This document shows positions 24,627 to 32,778 of a stretch of 64,000 nt of DNA, piece after piece (position 1 is the stretch's first letter; each line of letters opens with the position of its first letter). Below the pieces are notes generated by a model. That model was not told the DNA's origin. It saw only the letters and a list, made by a program, of their open reading frames with translations, and ran no database searches. This DNA is from Oscillospiraceae bacterium. Lineage in GTDB: Bacteria > Bacillota > Clostridia > Oscillospirales > Oscillospiraceae. The stretch spans positions 82,601-146,600 of the forward strand of contig CACYYN010000001.1 in the NCBI GenBank assembly GCA_902778665.1, read 5' to 3'. Position numbers and translations under genes: made by a program.

Positions 24627-25957
24627 TGGGTTCTCTGACTTTCGTGAATCTGATTCCTGTTTTCCTGGTATTCATTCTGTACTTCCTGGGTATGCCCATT
24701 GTGTATGCCCTGTTCGGCTCCACATTCGTCTATTTCTACTTCATCAACACCGGTGTTCAGCCCTGGACAATCTTGCAGAAGGTTATGAACTCCACACAAT
24801 CCTTCTCCATGCTGGCCATCCCGTTCTTTGTCATGTCCGGTTCGGTCATGAACTACGGCGGCATCAGCGACAAGATGATGGACTTCTGTGAGTGTGTCAC
24901 CGGGCATATGAAGGGCGGCCTTGCCCAGGTCAACGTCCTTCTCAGTATGCTGATGGGCGGATGCTCCGGCTCTGCCAATGCCGACTGCGCCATGCAGTCC
25001 AAAATGCTGGTTCCCGAGATGGAGAAGCGCGGCTACTCCAAGGCCTTCTCCGCCGCCATCACGGCGGCTTCCTCTGCGGCGACCCCGGTCATTCCTCCCG
25101 GCGTCAACCTGATTGTCTACTCCCTCATCGCCCAGGCCTCCCTCGGCCGCATCTTCGCAGCGGGCTATGTGCCCGGCATTCTGATGTCGGTCAGTATGAT
25201 GATCGTGGTTACGATTATCGCCCACCGGAGAAACTACCCCACCACGAGAGACAAGTTCCCCCCGATGAAGACGGTTCTCAAGCAGGCGTTCATCTCATTC
25301 TGGGGGCTGTTCTTCCCCTTCGGCATCATTCTGGGAATGCGTTTCGGCCTCTTCACCCCGGCGGAAGGCGGCGCAGTCGCCGTGCTGTATTGCTTCATTA
25401 TCGGCAAGTTCGTCTATAAGAAGCTCAGCTTCAGAAAGCACTTTATTCCGATCCTGCTCGATACCATCGCCGGCACATCCAGCGTCGTGCTGATCATGGT
25501 CTCCGCCAGCACCTTCGGCAACTACATGAGCTATATCAACCTGCCGAAGATTGTTGCGGCCTCCATCACCACTATGACGAGCAACAAATACGTCTTCCTG
25601 ATGCTGGTCAATGTGGTTCTGCTGATCATGGGCATGTTCCTGGAGGGCGGCGCGGCGCTGATGATCGCCACTCCGCTGCTCCTGCCGGTCGCCCAGAATC
25701 TCGGCGTGGATACCATCCACTTCGGTCTTGTCTGCATTGTCAATATCATGATCGGCGGCATCACACCTCCGTTCGGTTCCATGATGTTCACAACCTGCGG
25801 CATCACGGGTTGCCGTGTGGGTGACTTTATCAAGGAAGTCTGGCCGTTTATCCTGTGTCTGTTCATTGTCCTGCTGCTCATCACCTTTGTCCCGTTCCTG
25901 GTGACGGTGGTTCCGGACCTGATCTACGGACCAATCAACGGCTCCATCTCCATGTAG
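24626..25957 (+). CDS. TRAP transporter large permease (DctM family), second system
   Basis: A 443-residue, 12-13 helix protein. Landmarks: SMLAIPFFVMSGSVMNYGG, GGCSGSANADCAMQSKML, PVIPPGVNLIVYSLIAQASLG, FTPAEGGAVAVLYCFI and GGITPPFGSMMF. It forms the sodium-driven channel of the second TRAP transporter. The operon has only binding protein, small and large subunits, with no enzyme, so the substrate cannot be guessed. A terminator follows 22 bases after the stop. Confidence 0.94.
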   Translation: MGSLTFVNLIPVFLVFILYFLGMPIVYALFGSTFVYFYFINTGVQPWTILQKVMNSTQSFSMLAIPFFVMSGSVMNYGGISDKMMDFCECVTGHMKGGLAQVNVLLSMLMGGCSGSANADCAMQSKMLVPEMEKRGYSKAFSAAITAASSAATPVIPPGVNLIVYSLIAQASLGRIFAAGYVPGILMSVSMMIVVTIIAHRRNYPTTRDKFPPMKTVLKQAFISFWGLFFPFGIILGMRFGLFTPAEGGAVAVLYCFIIGKFVYKKLSFRKHFIPILLDTIAGTSSVVLIMVSASTFGNYMSYINLPKIVAASITTMTSNKYVFLMLVNVVLLIMGMFLEGGAALMIATPLLLPVAQNLGVDTIHFGLVCIVNIMIGGITPPFGSMMFTTCGITGCRVGDFIKEVWPFILCLFIVLLLITFVPFLVTVVPDLIYGPINGSISM

Positions 25958-25978
25958 CGAATCCGCTGACGTGCGGTT

Positions 25979-26016
25979 TGTCCCTGTGTATGGATATGCA
26001 CAGGGACATTTTTGTC
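25979..26016 (+). terminator. Terminator of the second TRAP operon
   Basis: A ten-pair stem (tgtccctgtg with cacagggaca) around a ten-base loop, followed by TTTTTG. Confidence 0.88.
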
Positions 26017-26071
26017 GTGCAGCGCTCAGGCTGGAGTGATTTAAAATGCACTTTCCCTGTATAAACTGTTC

Positions 26072-26100
26072 TTGCAGGGAAGAAATTGGTATGGTATAAT
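26072..26100 (+). promoter_or_regulatory. Promoter of the FbpABC-type ABC transporter operon
   Basis: TTGCAG at 26072-26077, 17-base spacer, TATAAT at 26095-26100. The leader to ATG 26131 is about 24 bases and holds a GGAGG site. Confidence 0.72.
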
Positions 26101-26130
26101 TTCACAAGATTTACTATGGAGGAATGCAAA

Positions 26131-27213
26131 ATGAAAAAAATACTCGCACTTATTCTTGCAGCGGTTATGCTGACCGGCGCTTTTGCCGTCAGTGCTTCGG
26201 CAGTCAACGAGGACGTGGAGGGCACCGTCGGGATTTATTCCTCCATGTATCAGTTTGTCATCGACATGATGGACGAAGCCATTAAAAAAGAGTTTCCCAA
26301 TCTGACGCCCGCCTATGACGGCAGCTTCTTCTTCTACGGTGGCACCTCCTCCCTGATCACCAAGATCTACGGGGAAATGGAGACCGGTGTGCTCGGCTGT
26401 GACATGATGCTGGTTGCCGAGCCAGCCTTCTCCCTGGAGCTGAAGGAAGCCGGCTATCTCGAGCCCATCGAGGTGGAGGGTGCTGACACCCTGCTCCGCT
26501 TCCCCTATGATGAGGAAGGCTACTGGTATCCGGTCCGCGTTTGCAACATGGTGCTTGCCTATAACCCCGAGATGGTGGATGAGTGGGCAGCAAAGGGCGT
26601 AACCATTCCGAAGACGTTTCAGGATTTCGCCAATGACCCGTCTCTGAAAGGCTATATCTCCATGGGTAACCCCCTCACCTCCGGCACTACCTTTGCTGCC
26701 GTGGCCTCCCTCACGCAGGATAATCATTACGGTGAATCTTATCTGGACGGCCTTGCTGCCAATGAAGTGATGATTGAGTCCGGTTCAACCGCCATCACCA
26801 AGCTGCAGACGGGCGAGTGCGCAGCCATCATGATTCTCGAAGAGTCCATCCTCAAGGTCCTGAAGGAGGCCGAGGATGCAGGCACGCCCATCACCAACCT
26901 GGAAGTAATCTATCCGGAGGACGGCGTGGTTCTCATCCCCTCCACCGTGATGACCGTTGCGGAAGATCACTCTGCCAACGTCAATACCGAGGCCTGTGAG
27001 GCACTTGAGCAGTGGCTTCTCAGTGAAGAGGCGCAGAAGCTCATCCTTCAGGGCTATATGCACTCCGTGTTTGCCGGGATGGAAGAGATCCCCTATGGCT
27101 CCGTGGACACCGATGGCTTGATTGCAAAGGACCTTGGTGTCGACTGGGAGAATGCCTACCGCAACCGCGAGGAGATCAACACTCTCTGGACGGAAAAGGT
27201 TACCACGAAGTAA
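26131..27213 (+). CDS. ABC transporter extracellular solute-binding protein (FbpA/PhnS type)
   Basis: A 360-residue secreted protein of solute-binding family 1. It has a signal peptide (MKKILALILAAVMLTGAFAV, then SASA) and the two-lobe pattern of ferric-ion or phosphonate binders: VGIYSSMYQF, an early FYGGTSSLITKIYGEMETG, CDMMLVAEPAF, and GNPLTSGTTFAAVASL. No lipobox cysteine is present, so it may be anchored only through the permease. ATG 26131 is chosen because it starts the signal peptide and GGAGG lies 8 bases upstream. Iron, phosphonate and thiamine relatives look alike, so the ligand is open. Confidence 0.88.
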   Translation: MKKILALILAAVMLTGAFAVSASAVNEDVEGTVGIYSSMYQFVIDMMDEAIKKEFPNLTPAYDGSFFFYGGTSSLITKIYGEMETGVLGCDMMLVAEPAFSLELKEAGYLEPIEVEGADTLLRFPYDEEGYWYPVRVCNMVLAYNPEMVDEWAAKGVTIPKTFQDFANDPSLKGYISMGNPLTSGTTFAAVASLTQDNHYGESYLDGLAANEVMIESGSTAITKLQTGECAAIMILEESILKVLKEAEDAGTPITNLEVIYPEDGVVLIPSTVMTVAEDHSANVNTEACEALEQWLLSEEAQKLILQGYMHSVFAGMEEIPYGSVDTDGLIAKDLGVDWENAYRNREEINTLWTEKVTTK

Positions 27214-27233
27214 TTTTTACACAAGAAATAACG

Positions 27234-27260
27234 AAGGGAAGCCGCAAAGCGGCTTCCCTT
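27234..27260 (+). promoter_or_regulatory. Perfect intercistronic hairpin between binding protein and permease
   Basis: Eleven pairs, aagggaagccg with cggcttccctt, around a five-base loop, followed by TCC rather than a T run. It is the third hairpin in the same position relative to a binding-protein gene in this window. Confidence 0.78.
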
Positions 27261-27293
27261 TCCAACCTGATGCTTTCGTAAAGGGGAATGCAG

Positions 27294-29786
27294 GTGAGTT
27301 CGATCAAAGCACCCGGGCGGGATGTTTCTGCCCTTATCACAAAAATAGCCGTGTTTCTGGTCTTCCTTCTCGGAACGGGCATGGTGGTTTTCGGCCTGTC
27401 CGGGCTGAAGACCTCCGGAGAATCGGGTTTCAGTTCCGAGGCCGCCTATCAGGCGGTCTATGTCCTGTCCGGTGAAGTTCGCTCTGACTGGGACGATTTT
27501 CTCTCCCTCTTCCTGCAGTCGCTGGACGACGGACAGCGGCAGGCTTTTGACGCCGTTGCGGAGCAGCTGTTGCACTCTGCCTGGGAGGATCAGAAAAAAG
27601 ACTCCGGGGAGGAGCTTTCCGCCCTTCTGGATGATGCGGGGGAAAATGACCGGGAGGCATTATTGCATCGCCTGCTCTATTGCACCTATCAGGTGAACGG
27701 GCCAAAGGTATCTACCTCTGTGAAAAAGTCTCTTGCTGCCGTGCCGGAAGGTGAGAGGGACACCTTCTGTCTCGCCCTTCTCTCTGCTCTGCTGGACGGG
27801 GAGGCAGAGGTACCTCAGGCGGCTGCCGACGCATTGAAAAAGACGGACGAGGCTGACAGACCTGCCATGCTGCTGCAGCTCCTCTACACCAAGCTCACAG
27901 AAAACGGCCGTGTGAATTCGGAGGATATCTCCGCACTGAAAAAGAACATCCGCGACAAGGGCATGCAGCTCACCGCCTTCCGGATGATCGCCCTGCAGGA
28001 GATGAACTGGTTTACCCAGTTGGTGATCGGCAACGGGAAGACGGTTGTCCTCGCCGGCATTCTGCTGGCGCTTGACGCGCTCCTTCTCGGGCTGCTTATG
28101 GCCTCGGGGAGGAACTGGCACTTTGATATAAAATGGATCATTATCCTTGCTATTGTTGATTTTCTGCTGCTTTTCCAGATGCTGCCCCTTGTCTATATGC
28201 TTATCAAGGCCTTTTTCCCGGACAGCAGCTTCTCCCTCGAGACCGTCCGCCGCCTGTATACTTATCCCCTGAATCTGGATGCCCTTAGTAACACTATTAT
28301 CGCCGCCTTCTCCACCATGGTGATCGGTACGCTCCTGGCCTTTCCGCTGGCGTGGCTTGTGGGGAGGACGAATCTGTACGGCAGGCGGTTTTTCCGCTCC
28401 CTCTTTGTGCTGACGTATATGGTTCCGCCTTATGTGGGGGCTATGGCCTGGCTGCGCCTTTTAAACCCCAATGTGGGCACCATCAATCAGTGGATGCGTG
28501 CTCTTTTGCATTTACCGGATACCCCAGGACCCATGAATGTCTATTCTCTCCCGGGGCTCATCTGGGTGCTCACCACCTTTTATTATCCCTACGCCTTCAT
28601 CACCATCAGCCGTGCCATGGAGAAGATGGACCCGTCTCTGGAGGAGGCCAGCCGAATTTCCGGGGCGTCCCCGGTGAGGACGGTTGCAAGGGTCACGCTG
28701 CCGCTGATGATGCCTTCGCTGGTTTCCGGTGCACTGCTTGTTTTTGTCAGTGCCGCCAGCTGCTACGGCATTCCCTCGATCATTGGCTCTCCCGGCCGTG
28801 TCCACACGGTGACCACAAGAATCGTGGAGTACGTGGGTCTCGGCCAGCAGGGCATGAATGACGCCACCGGCATGGCGGTCTTCCTGCTGACGGTGGCTGT
28901 GCTGATTCTTTTCCTCTCGGATGTGGTGCTGGCGAAAAAGCAGTACATCACGGTCTCCGGTAAATCCGTCAGCCCCGCCGTAGTGGATCTGCGCTTCTGG
29001 CGTGTCCCTTTGACGGTCCTGGTCTCCCTCTTTGCCGTGGTGGTTATTCTCATCCCCTTTGCCACCATTTTTGCCACCTCTTTCAAAGTGGATGTGGGCA
29101 AGAGCATGCTCCGGCCAGGTAACTTCACCCTCTCCAACTGGCAGACGGTTTTCGGGCGGACGGAGACGATCAATTGTTTGAAAAATTCTCTTCTCTTCGC
29201 CTCTGTGGCGGCTTCCATCGGCATCATTATTGCCTGCACCATGAGCTACCTCCTGCAGCGTACCTCCATCCGCGGCCGCAAAATTCCTGATTTTCTCATC
29301 ACGCTGGGCAGCGGGACGCCCTCTGTCGTTATTGCTCTCGGCCTGATCATGACCATGAAGGGAAATTTCGGCATCAATATTTATAACACTGCCTATATTA
29401 TGATCATCGCCTATCTCATCAAATATCTGATGATGGGCATGCGCACGGTAGTTTCCGCCATGTCGCAGATACATGTCTCTCTGGAGGAGTGTTCCCAGAT
29501 TGCAGGTGCTTCCTGGCTCAGAACCATGTTCCGCATCACCGGCAGACTGATTTTTCCGTCTATTGCCGCAGGCTGGTTTCTCATTTTTATCCCCAGCTTC
29601 TATGAGCTCTCCATGACCACTTTGCTCTATTCCAGCACCACCAAAACCATCGGCTTCCAGCTCTATGAATACTGGACGTTTACCAGCCAGCCTATGGCAT
29701 GTGCCATGGCCTTCGGCATTCTGATGATCGTCGTTCTGCTGAATTTTGTGCTGAACCGCCTTACGAAGGGGCAGTTCTCTATCTGA
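27294..29786 (+). CDS. ABC transporter fused permease (two MetI domains) with extra N-terminal domain
   Basis: About 830 residues. Two BPD/MetI permease units are present; the coupling loops EEASRISGASPVRTVARVTLP and LEECSQIAGASWLRTMFRI contact the ATPase. Fused FbpB-type permeases normally have about 550 residues. The surplus lies between helix 1 and helix 2 (about residues 40-240): a soluble acidic helical segment with three loosely similar units around FLSLFLQSLDDG, ELSALLDDAGEND and SLAAVPEGERDTF. By topology it should lie outside the membrane. GTG 27294 is preferred because AAGGGG lies 7 bases before it; ATG 27288 has almost no spacing. Its stop is 29 bases before the ATPase start. Confidence 0.88.
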   Translation: MSSIKAPGRDVSALITKIAVFLVFLLGTGMVVFGLSGLKTSGESGFSSEAAYQAVYVLSGEVRSDWDDFLSLFLQSLDDGQRQAFDAVAEQLLHSAWEDQKKDSGEELSALLDDAGENDREALLHRLLYCTYQVNGPKVSTSVKKSLAAVPEGERDTFCLALLSALLDGEAEVPQAAADALKKTDEADRPAMLLQLLYTKLTENGRVNSEDISALKKNIRDKGMQLTAFRMIALQEMNWFTQLVIGNGKTVVLAGILLALDALLLGLLMASGRNWHFDIKWIIILAIVDFLLLFQMLPLVYMLIKAFFPDSSFSLETVRRLYTYPLNLDALSNTIIAAFSTMVIGTLLAFPLAWLVGRTNLYGRRFFRSLFVLTYMVPPYVGAMAWLRLLNPNVGTINQWMRALLHLPDTPGPMNVYSLPGLIWVLTTFYYPYAFITISRAMEKMDPSLEEASRISGASPVRTVARVTLPLMMPSLVSGALLVFVSAASCYGIPSIIGSPGRVHTVTTRIVEYVGLGQQGMNDATGMAVFLLTVAVLILFLSDVVLAKKQYITVSGKSVSPAVVDLRFWRVPLTVLVSLFAVVVILIPFATIFATSFKVDVGKSMLRPGNFTLSNWQTVFGRTETINCLKNSLLFASVAASIGIIIACTMSYLLQRTSIRGRKIPDFLITLGSGTPSVVIALGLIMTMKGNFGINIYNTAYIMIIAYLIKYLMMGMRTVVSAMSQIHVSLEECSQIAGASWLRTMFRITGRLIFPSIAAGWFLIFIPSFYELSMTTLLYSSTTKTIGFQLYEYWTFTSQPMACAMAFGILMIVVLLNFVLNRLTKGQFSI

Positions 29787-29815
29787 CAGCACTGCCGGAA
29801 AGGGAAGAAAAAAAT

Positions 29816-30892
29816 ATGTCTGAAATTATCATAAAAAACCTGACAAAGAGCTTCGGTTCCAGCCTGGTATTGAAAGAATTCAATGAGGTTTTCCGTGACG
29901 GGGAATTTGTAACGCTTTTAGGCCCTTCGGGCTGCGGCAAAACCACGATACTGCGCATGATAGCCGGTTTTGAGACGCCTACCACAGGTGAGATCTGGAT
30001 CGGTGACAGGCTTGTCTCCGGCGGCAAAACTTTTGTTCCGCCGGAAAAGCGGAATATCGGAATGGTATTCCAGTCCTACGCGGTATGGCCCCATATGAAT
30101 GTGTTTGATAATGTGGCCTATCCGCTGACTATCCAGCATGTGGGCAAGGATGAAATCCACACCAGAGTCTCGAAGATTTTGGAGACGGTTCATCTCTCAC
30201 AATATGCCAAGCGCCTGCCGAGCCAGCTCTCCGGCGGCCAGCAGCAGCGTATTGCACTGGCACGTGCTCTTGTGGCGGAGCCCAAACTCCTCCTGCTGGA
30301 TGAGCCACTGTCAAATCTGGATGCCAAACTACGGGAATCCATGCGTTTCGAGATCAAGGATGTGACAAAGACGCTCGGCATTTCGGTGGTCTACGTCACC
30401 CATGACCAGGCAGAGGCCATGGCCATGAGCGACAGGATTTTCCTCATCAATGACGGCGTGGTGCAGCAGTCCGGCACACCGGATGAGATCTACAACCACC
30501 CCGCCAATCCCTTCGTGGCAGACTTCCTCGGAAAGGTGGATTTCTTCCCGGGAACGGCGGAGGAAGGGGAAATAATCCTCCCGGGCTGGGGTGTTGCCGT
30601 GCCTTACCCCGAGATGGCACTGACCGGGAAAGTTCTTCTGGCCGTGCGGCCCGAGAATATCCGCATTGCCAGAGAGGGAGGCAGCATCCCCGGCAAAGTG
30701 GAGCGGATGTACTATCTGGGTGATGTTACAGATTACCGCGTCCGAGTCGGGCAGACACTGGTGCGGGTAATCGGCGATGGCATCAGCCATCTGGATTATC
30801 GGGAGGGCGACACGGTGTCTCTGGAGATCCGGTCCTTTATGGTCTTCCCGGACGACGGCAGTGCAGAAGAACAGCTCCGCATCCTCACCTGA
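29816..30892 (+). CDS. ABC transporter ATPase (FbpC/PotA type)
   Basis: A 358-residue ATPase. Walker A GPSGCGKTT is at about residues 37-45, then the Q-loop VFQSYAVWPHM, signature LSGGQQQRIALARAL, Walker B LLLLDEPLSNLD and switch VYVTHDQAEAMAMSD. A C-terminal TOBE-like beta domain (LLAVRPENIRIA) may serve regulation. Sequence type is that of iron, polyamine and phosphonate importers. ATG 29816 is chosen because AAGGGAAG lies upstream and residue 1 starts the ATPase fold. It pairs with the fused permease and FbpA-like binding protein above. Confidence 0.93.
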   Translation: MSEIIIKNLTKSFGSSLVLKEFNEVFRDGEFVTLLGPSGCGKTTILRMIAGFETPTTGEIWIGDRLVSGGKTFVPPEKRNIGMVFQSYAVWPHMNVFDNVAYPLTIQHVGKDEIHTRVSKILETVHLSQYAKRLPSQLSGGQQQRIALARALVAEPKLLLLDEPLSNLDAKLRESMRFEIKDVTKTLGISVVYVTHDQAEAMAMSDRIFLINDGVVQQSGTPDEIYNHPANPFVADFLGKVDFFPGTAEEGEIILPGWGVAVPYPEMALTGKVLLAVRPENIRIAREGGSIPGKVERMYYLGDVTDYRVRVGQTLVRVIGDGISHLDYREGDTVSLEIRSFMVFPDDGSAEEQLRILT

Positions 30893-30947
30893 TGAAGAAG
30901 ACGTTGGATTTCCTGCCTTTTTTGATACACGTAAGGAGTACGAACAC

Positions 30948-31592
30948 ATGAAGTGGACAACGGTGTTATTTGATTTTGACGGTACAGTGTTTGATACTGT
31001 GGAGGGAATCACCAAAAGCGTGCAGTATGCACTCCGGAAGCACGGCATGGAGGCACCACTGGAATCTCTCCGCTGCTTTGCCGGACCTCCGCTGGTGGAT
31101 AAATTTATGGAAGTTTTCGGAGTGAATCAGCCGGAAGCCGAGCAGCTGGTAACGGATTTTCGCGAGCGATACCGGCCTACAGGCGTCTATGAGAGCAGCC
31201 CCTTCCCGGGCATACGCGATCTGCTCCTGCACCTGAAAAGTTCCGGGCTCACGCTCGGCATAGCAACGTCCAAGCCTCAGCCCATGGCGGAGCTGCTGCT
31301 GGACCGATCCAATCTGCGAGAGCTCTTCGATGTTGTGGTGGGCAGCACCCCCGGCATTAACAACGACAGGAAGAGCGATATAGTAAAGCGTGCCATGGCC
31401 TGCGCCGGATCCGATCCGGAAAACACCATCCTCATCGGCGATACAAAATACGATGTTTCCGGTGCCCATGCCTGCTCCATCCACTGTGCGGGCGTCCGCT
31501 GGGGCTACGCCTCAGACGGGGAGTTGGAGGCTGCCGGGGCTGACTATATCGCAGCTGATATGCCTGAGTTGGAAGCTTTCCTTCTTGCATAG
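30948..31592 (+). CDS. HAD-family phosphatase (phosphoglycolate phosphatase-like)
   Basis: A 214-residue HAD hydrolase. Motif I is LFDFDGTVFDT (residues 7-17, nucleophile Asp), motif II is in LGIATSKPQP, the motif III lysine is near NNDRKSDIVKRAM, and motif IV is ILIGDTKYDV. The cap is the four-helix type seen in PGP and pyrophosphatase relatives. GTAAGGAG lies 9 bases before ATG 30948. It is the last gene of the ABC operon, 55 bases after the ATPase; a phosphatase beside an FbpA/PhnS-type importer could act on an imported phosphorylated compound, but that is a guess. Confidence 0.85.
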   Translation: MKWTTVLFDFDGTVFDTVEGITKSVQYALRKHGMEAPLESLRCFAGPPLVDKFMEVFGVNQPEAEQLVTDFRERYRPTGVYESSPFPGIRDLLLHLKSSGLTLGIATSKPQPMAELLLDRSNLRELFDVVVGSTPGINNDRKSDIVKRAMACAGSDPENTILIGDTKYDVSGAHACSIHCAGVRWGYASDGELEAAGADYIAADMPELEAFLLA

Positions 31593-31632
31593 AAAAAACC
31601 TCCTGTGAGCAGATGCTCACGGGAGGTTTTTC
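31593..31632. terminator. Bidirectional terminator between HAD phosphatase and acpP
   Basis: Stem arms aaaacctcctgtgagc and gctcacgggaggtttt around a four-base loop, with A6 before and T5 after. It serves both converging operons. Confidence 0.9.
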
Positions 31633-31657
31633 AACAGATTAATGGTTTTCAGGACCC

Positions 31658-31885
31658 TTACTGCATTCTTTCAATATAATCCACGATTTTGCGGACGGTC
31701 ACAAGCTCTGCCGCATCCTCATCGGAGATGGTAATGCCGTAATTGTCCTCAAGGGACATAATGAGTTCAACAACATCGAGAGAATCTGCACCAATGTCGT
31801 CGATGAGATTGGTATCCATCGTAATTTCGGAAGGATCAATTTCAAACTGTTCTGCAAGAGTGTCTCTGACGGTTTCGAAAGTCAT
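31658..31885 (-). CDS. acpP: Acyl carrier protein
   Basis: A 75-residue acidic four-helix protein. The phosphopantetheine serine is in GADSLDVVELIM (Ser about 35). Length and sequence are those of fatty-acid synthesis AcpP. It starts 38 bases after khpB in the same direction, and I see no promoter of its own, so it looks like the last gene of the rpmH operon. That place is not usual, since acpP is normally beside fab genes or rnc. An AAAGGAG site precedes it. Confidence 0.94.
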   Translation of the reverse strand: MTFETVRDTLAEQFEIDPSEITMDTNLIDDIGADSLDVVELIMSLEDNYGITISDEDAAELVTVRKIVDYIERMQ

Positions 31886-31923
31886 ATTAATCTCCTTTTA
31901 CCTGCGAACTTTCCGGGGTGCTT

Positions 31924-32778
31924 TTAAGCCCATTCACGGAACTTTGGTTTCTTGGCGGCGGGTTCTTCCTCGCCTTCGGGTTTGACATAGCTGACAACAA
32001 CACGGCGGTTGGGCTCCTCACCGGTGGATGCGGTGGTCACGCCCTCGTAATTCTGCAATGCCGTGTGAATGACATGCCGCTCATAGGAATTCATCGGCTC
32101 GAGAGACATGCTGCGCTTATATTTGATGGCTTTTTCTGCCATTTTCTCAGCCAGATGGGTGAGGGCATCTTCCCGCTTGGCGCGATAGGATTCCGCATCA
32201 ATGTTGATGTGTGCCCGCTTTTCACTGCCGCGGTTGATCACATAGTTGGTCAGGTGCTGAATGGCGTCGAGGGTTTCGCCGCGGCGCCCGATAATAGCGC
32301 CCATACCATTTCCGGAGAGGTTCACATCGATCCCGCCGTTCGGGCGTTCGCTGATCTCGATCTCAGCCTCAATATCCATCTTGTCCAGAAGCCCGGAGAG
32401 GAAAGAGCGGATAGCGGCATACTTTGGATTCTCGTCCGGTGCAACGGCTTTTGCTTCTGCTGTCGGAGCAGCCTCAGTCACTGCCTTTGCAGCTTCAGGC
32501 TCTGCCTTTTTTACCGGCTCTGCAGGTTTCTTTGCGCTCACCGGTGCTGCTTCTGCTTTCGGAGCAGGGTGGACTTCTTCTTTCCGGACTTCCGGTGCAT
32601 CCTGGCATTCATAGGTGATGCGCACGACAGCCTGCGTCGCGCCGATTCCGAAAAAGCCGGATTTCGCACGTTCCAGAATCTCTACCGAAACATCGTCACG
32701 TTCCAGACCCAACTCTTTCAGTGCGGCTTGGATGGCGTCTTCTTCCGTGCGGCCTGACTTTTCAAGAGTTTTAATCAT
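31924..32778 (-). CDS. khpB: RNA-binding protein KhpB (Jag, SpoIIIJ-associated)
   Basis: A 284-residue protein with three parts: Jag_N (MIKTLEKSGRTEEDAIQAAL through FFGIGATQA, residues 1-50), a long Ala/Lys/Glu/Pro linker (about 60-145), then KH (GNGMGAIIGRRGETLDAIQ) and R3H (YERHVIHTAL) domains. It binds RNA and, with KhpA, influences cell length and division in Firmicutes. The linker is longer than in Bacillus. It starts within the end of yidC (four-base overlap). Confidence 0.93.
   Translation of the reverse strand: MIKTLEKSGRTEEDAIQAALKELGLERDDVSVEILERAKSGFFGIGATQAVVRITYECQDAPEVRKEEVHPAPKAEAAPVSAKKPAEPVKKAEPEAAKAVTEAAPTAEAKAVAPDENPKYAAIRSFLSGLLDKMDIEAEIEISERPNGGIDVNLSGNGMGAIIGRRGETLDAIQHLTNYVINRGSEKRAHINIDAESYRAKREDALTHLAEKMAEKAIKYKRSMSLEPMNSYERHVIHTALQNYEGVTTASTGEEPNRRVVVSYVKPEGEEEPAAKKPKFREWA

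Noticed and set aside
28512-29792. 426-codon frame antisense to the fused permease
   Set aside because: Its His/Asn/Gly-rich translation is the typical reverse of a hydrophobic membrane protein gene.
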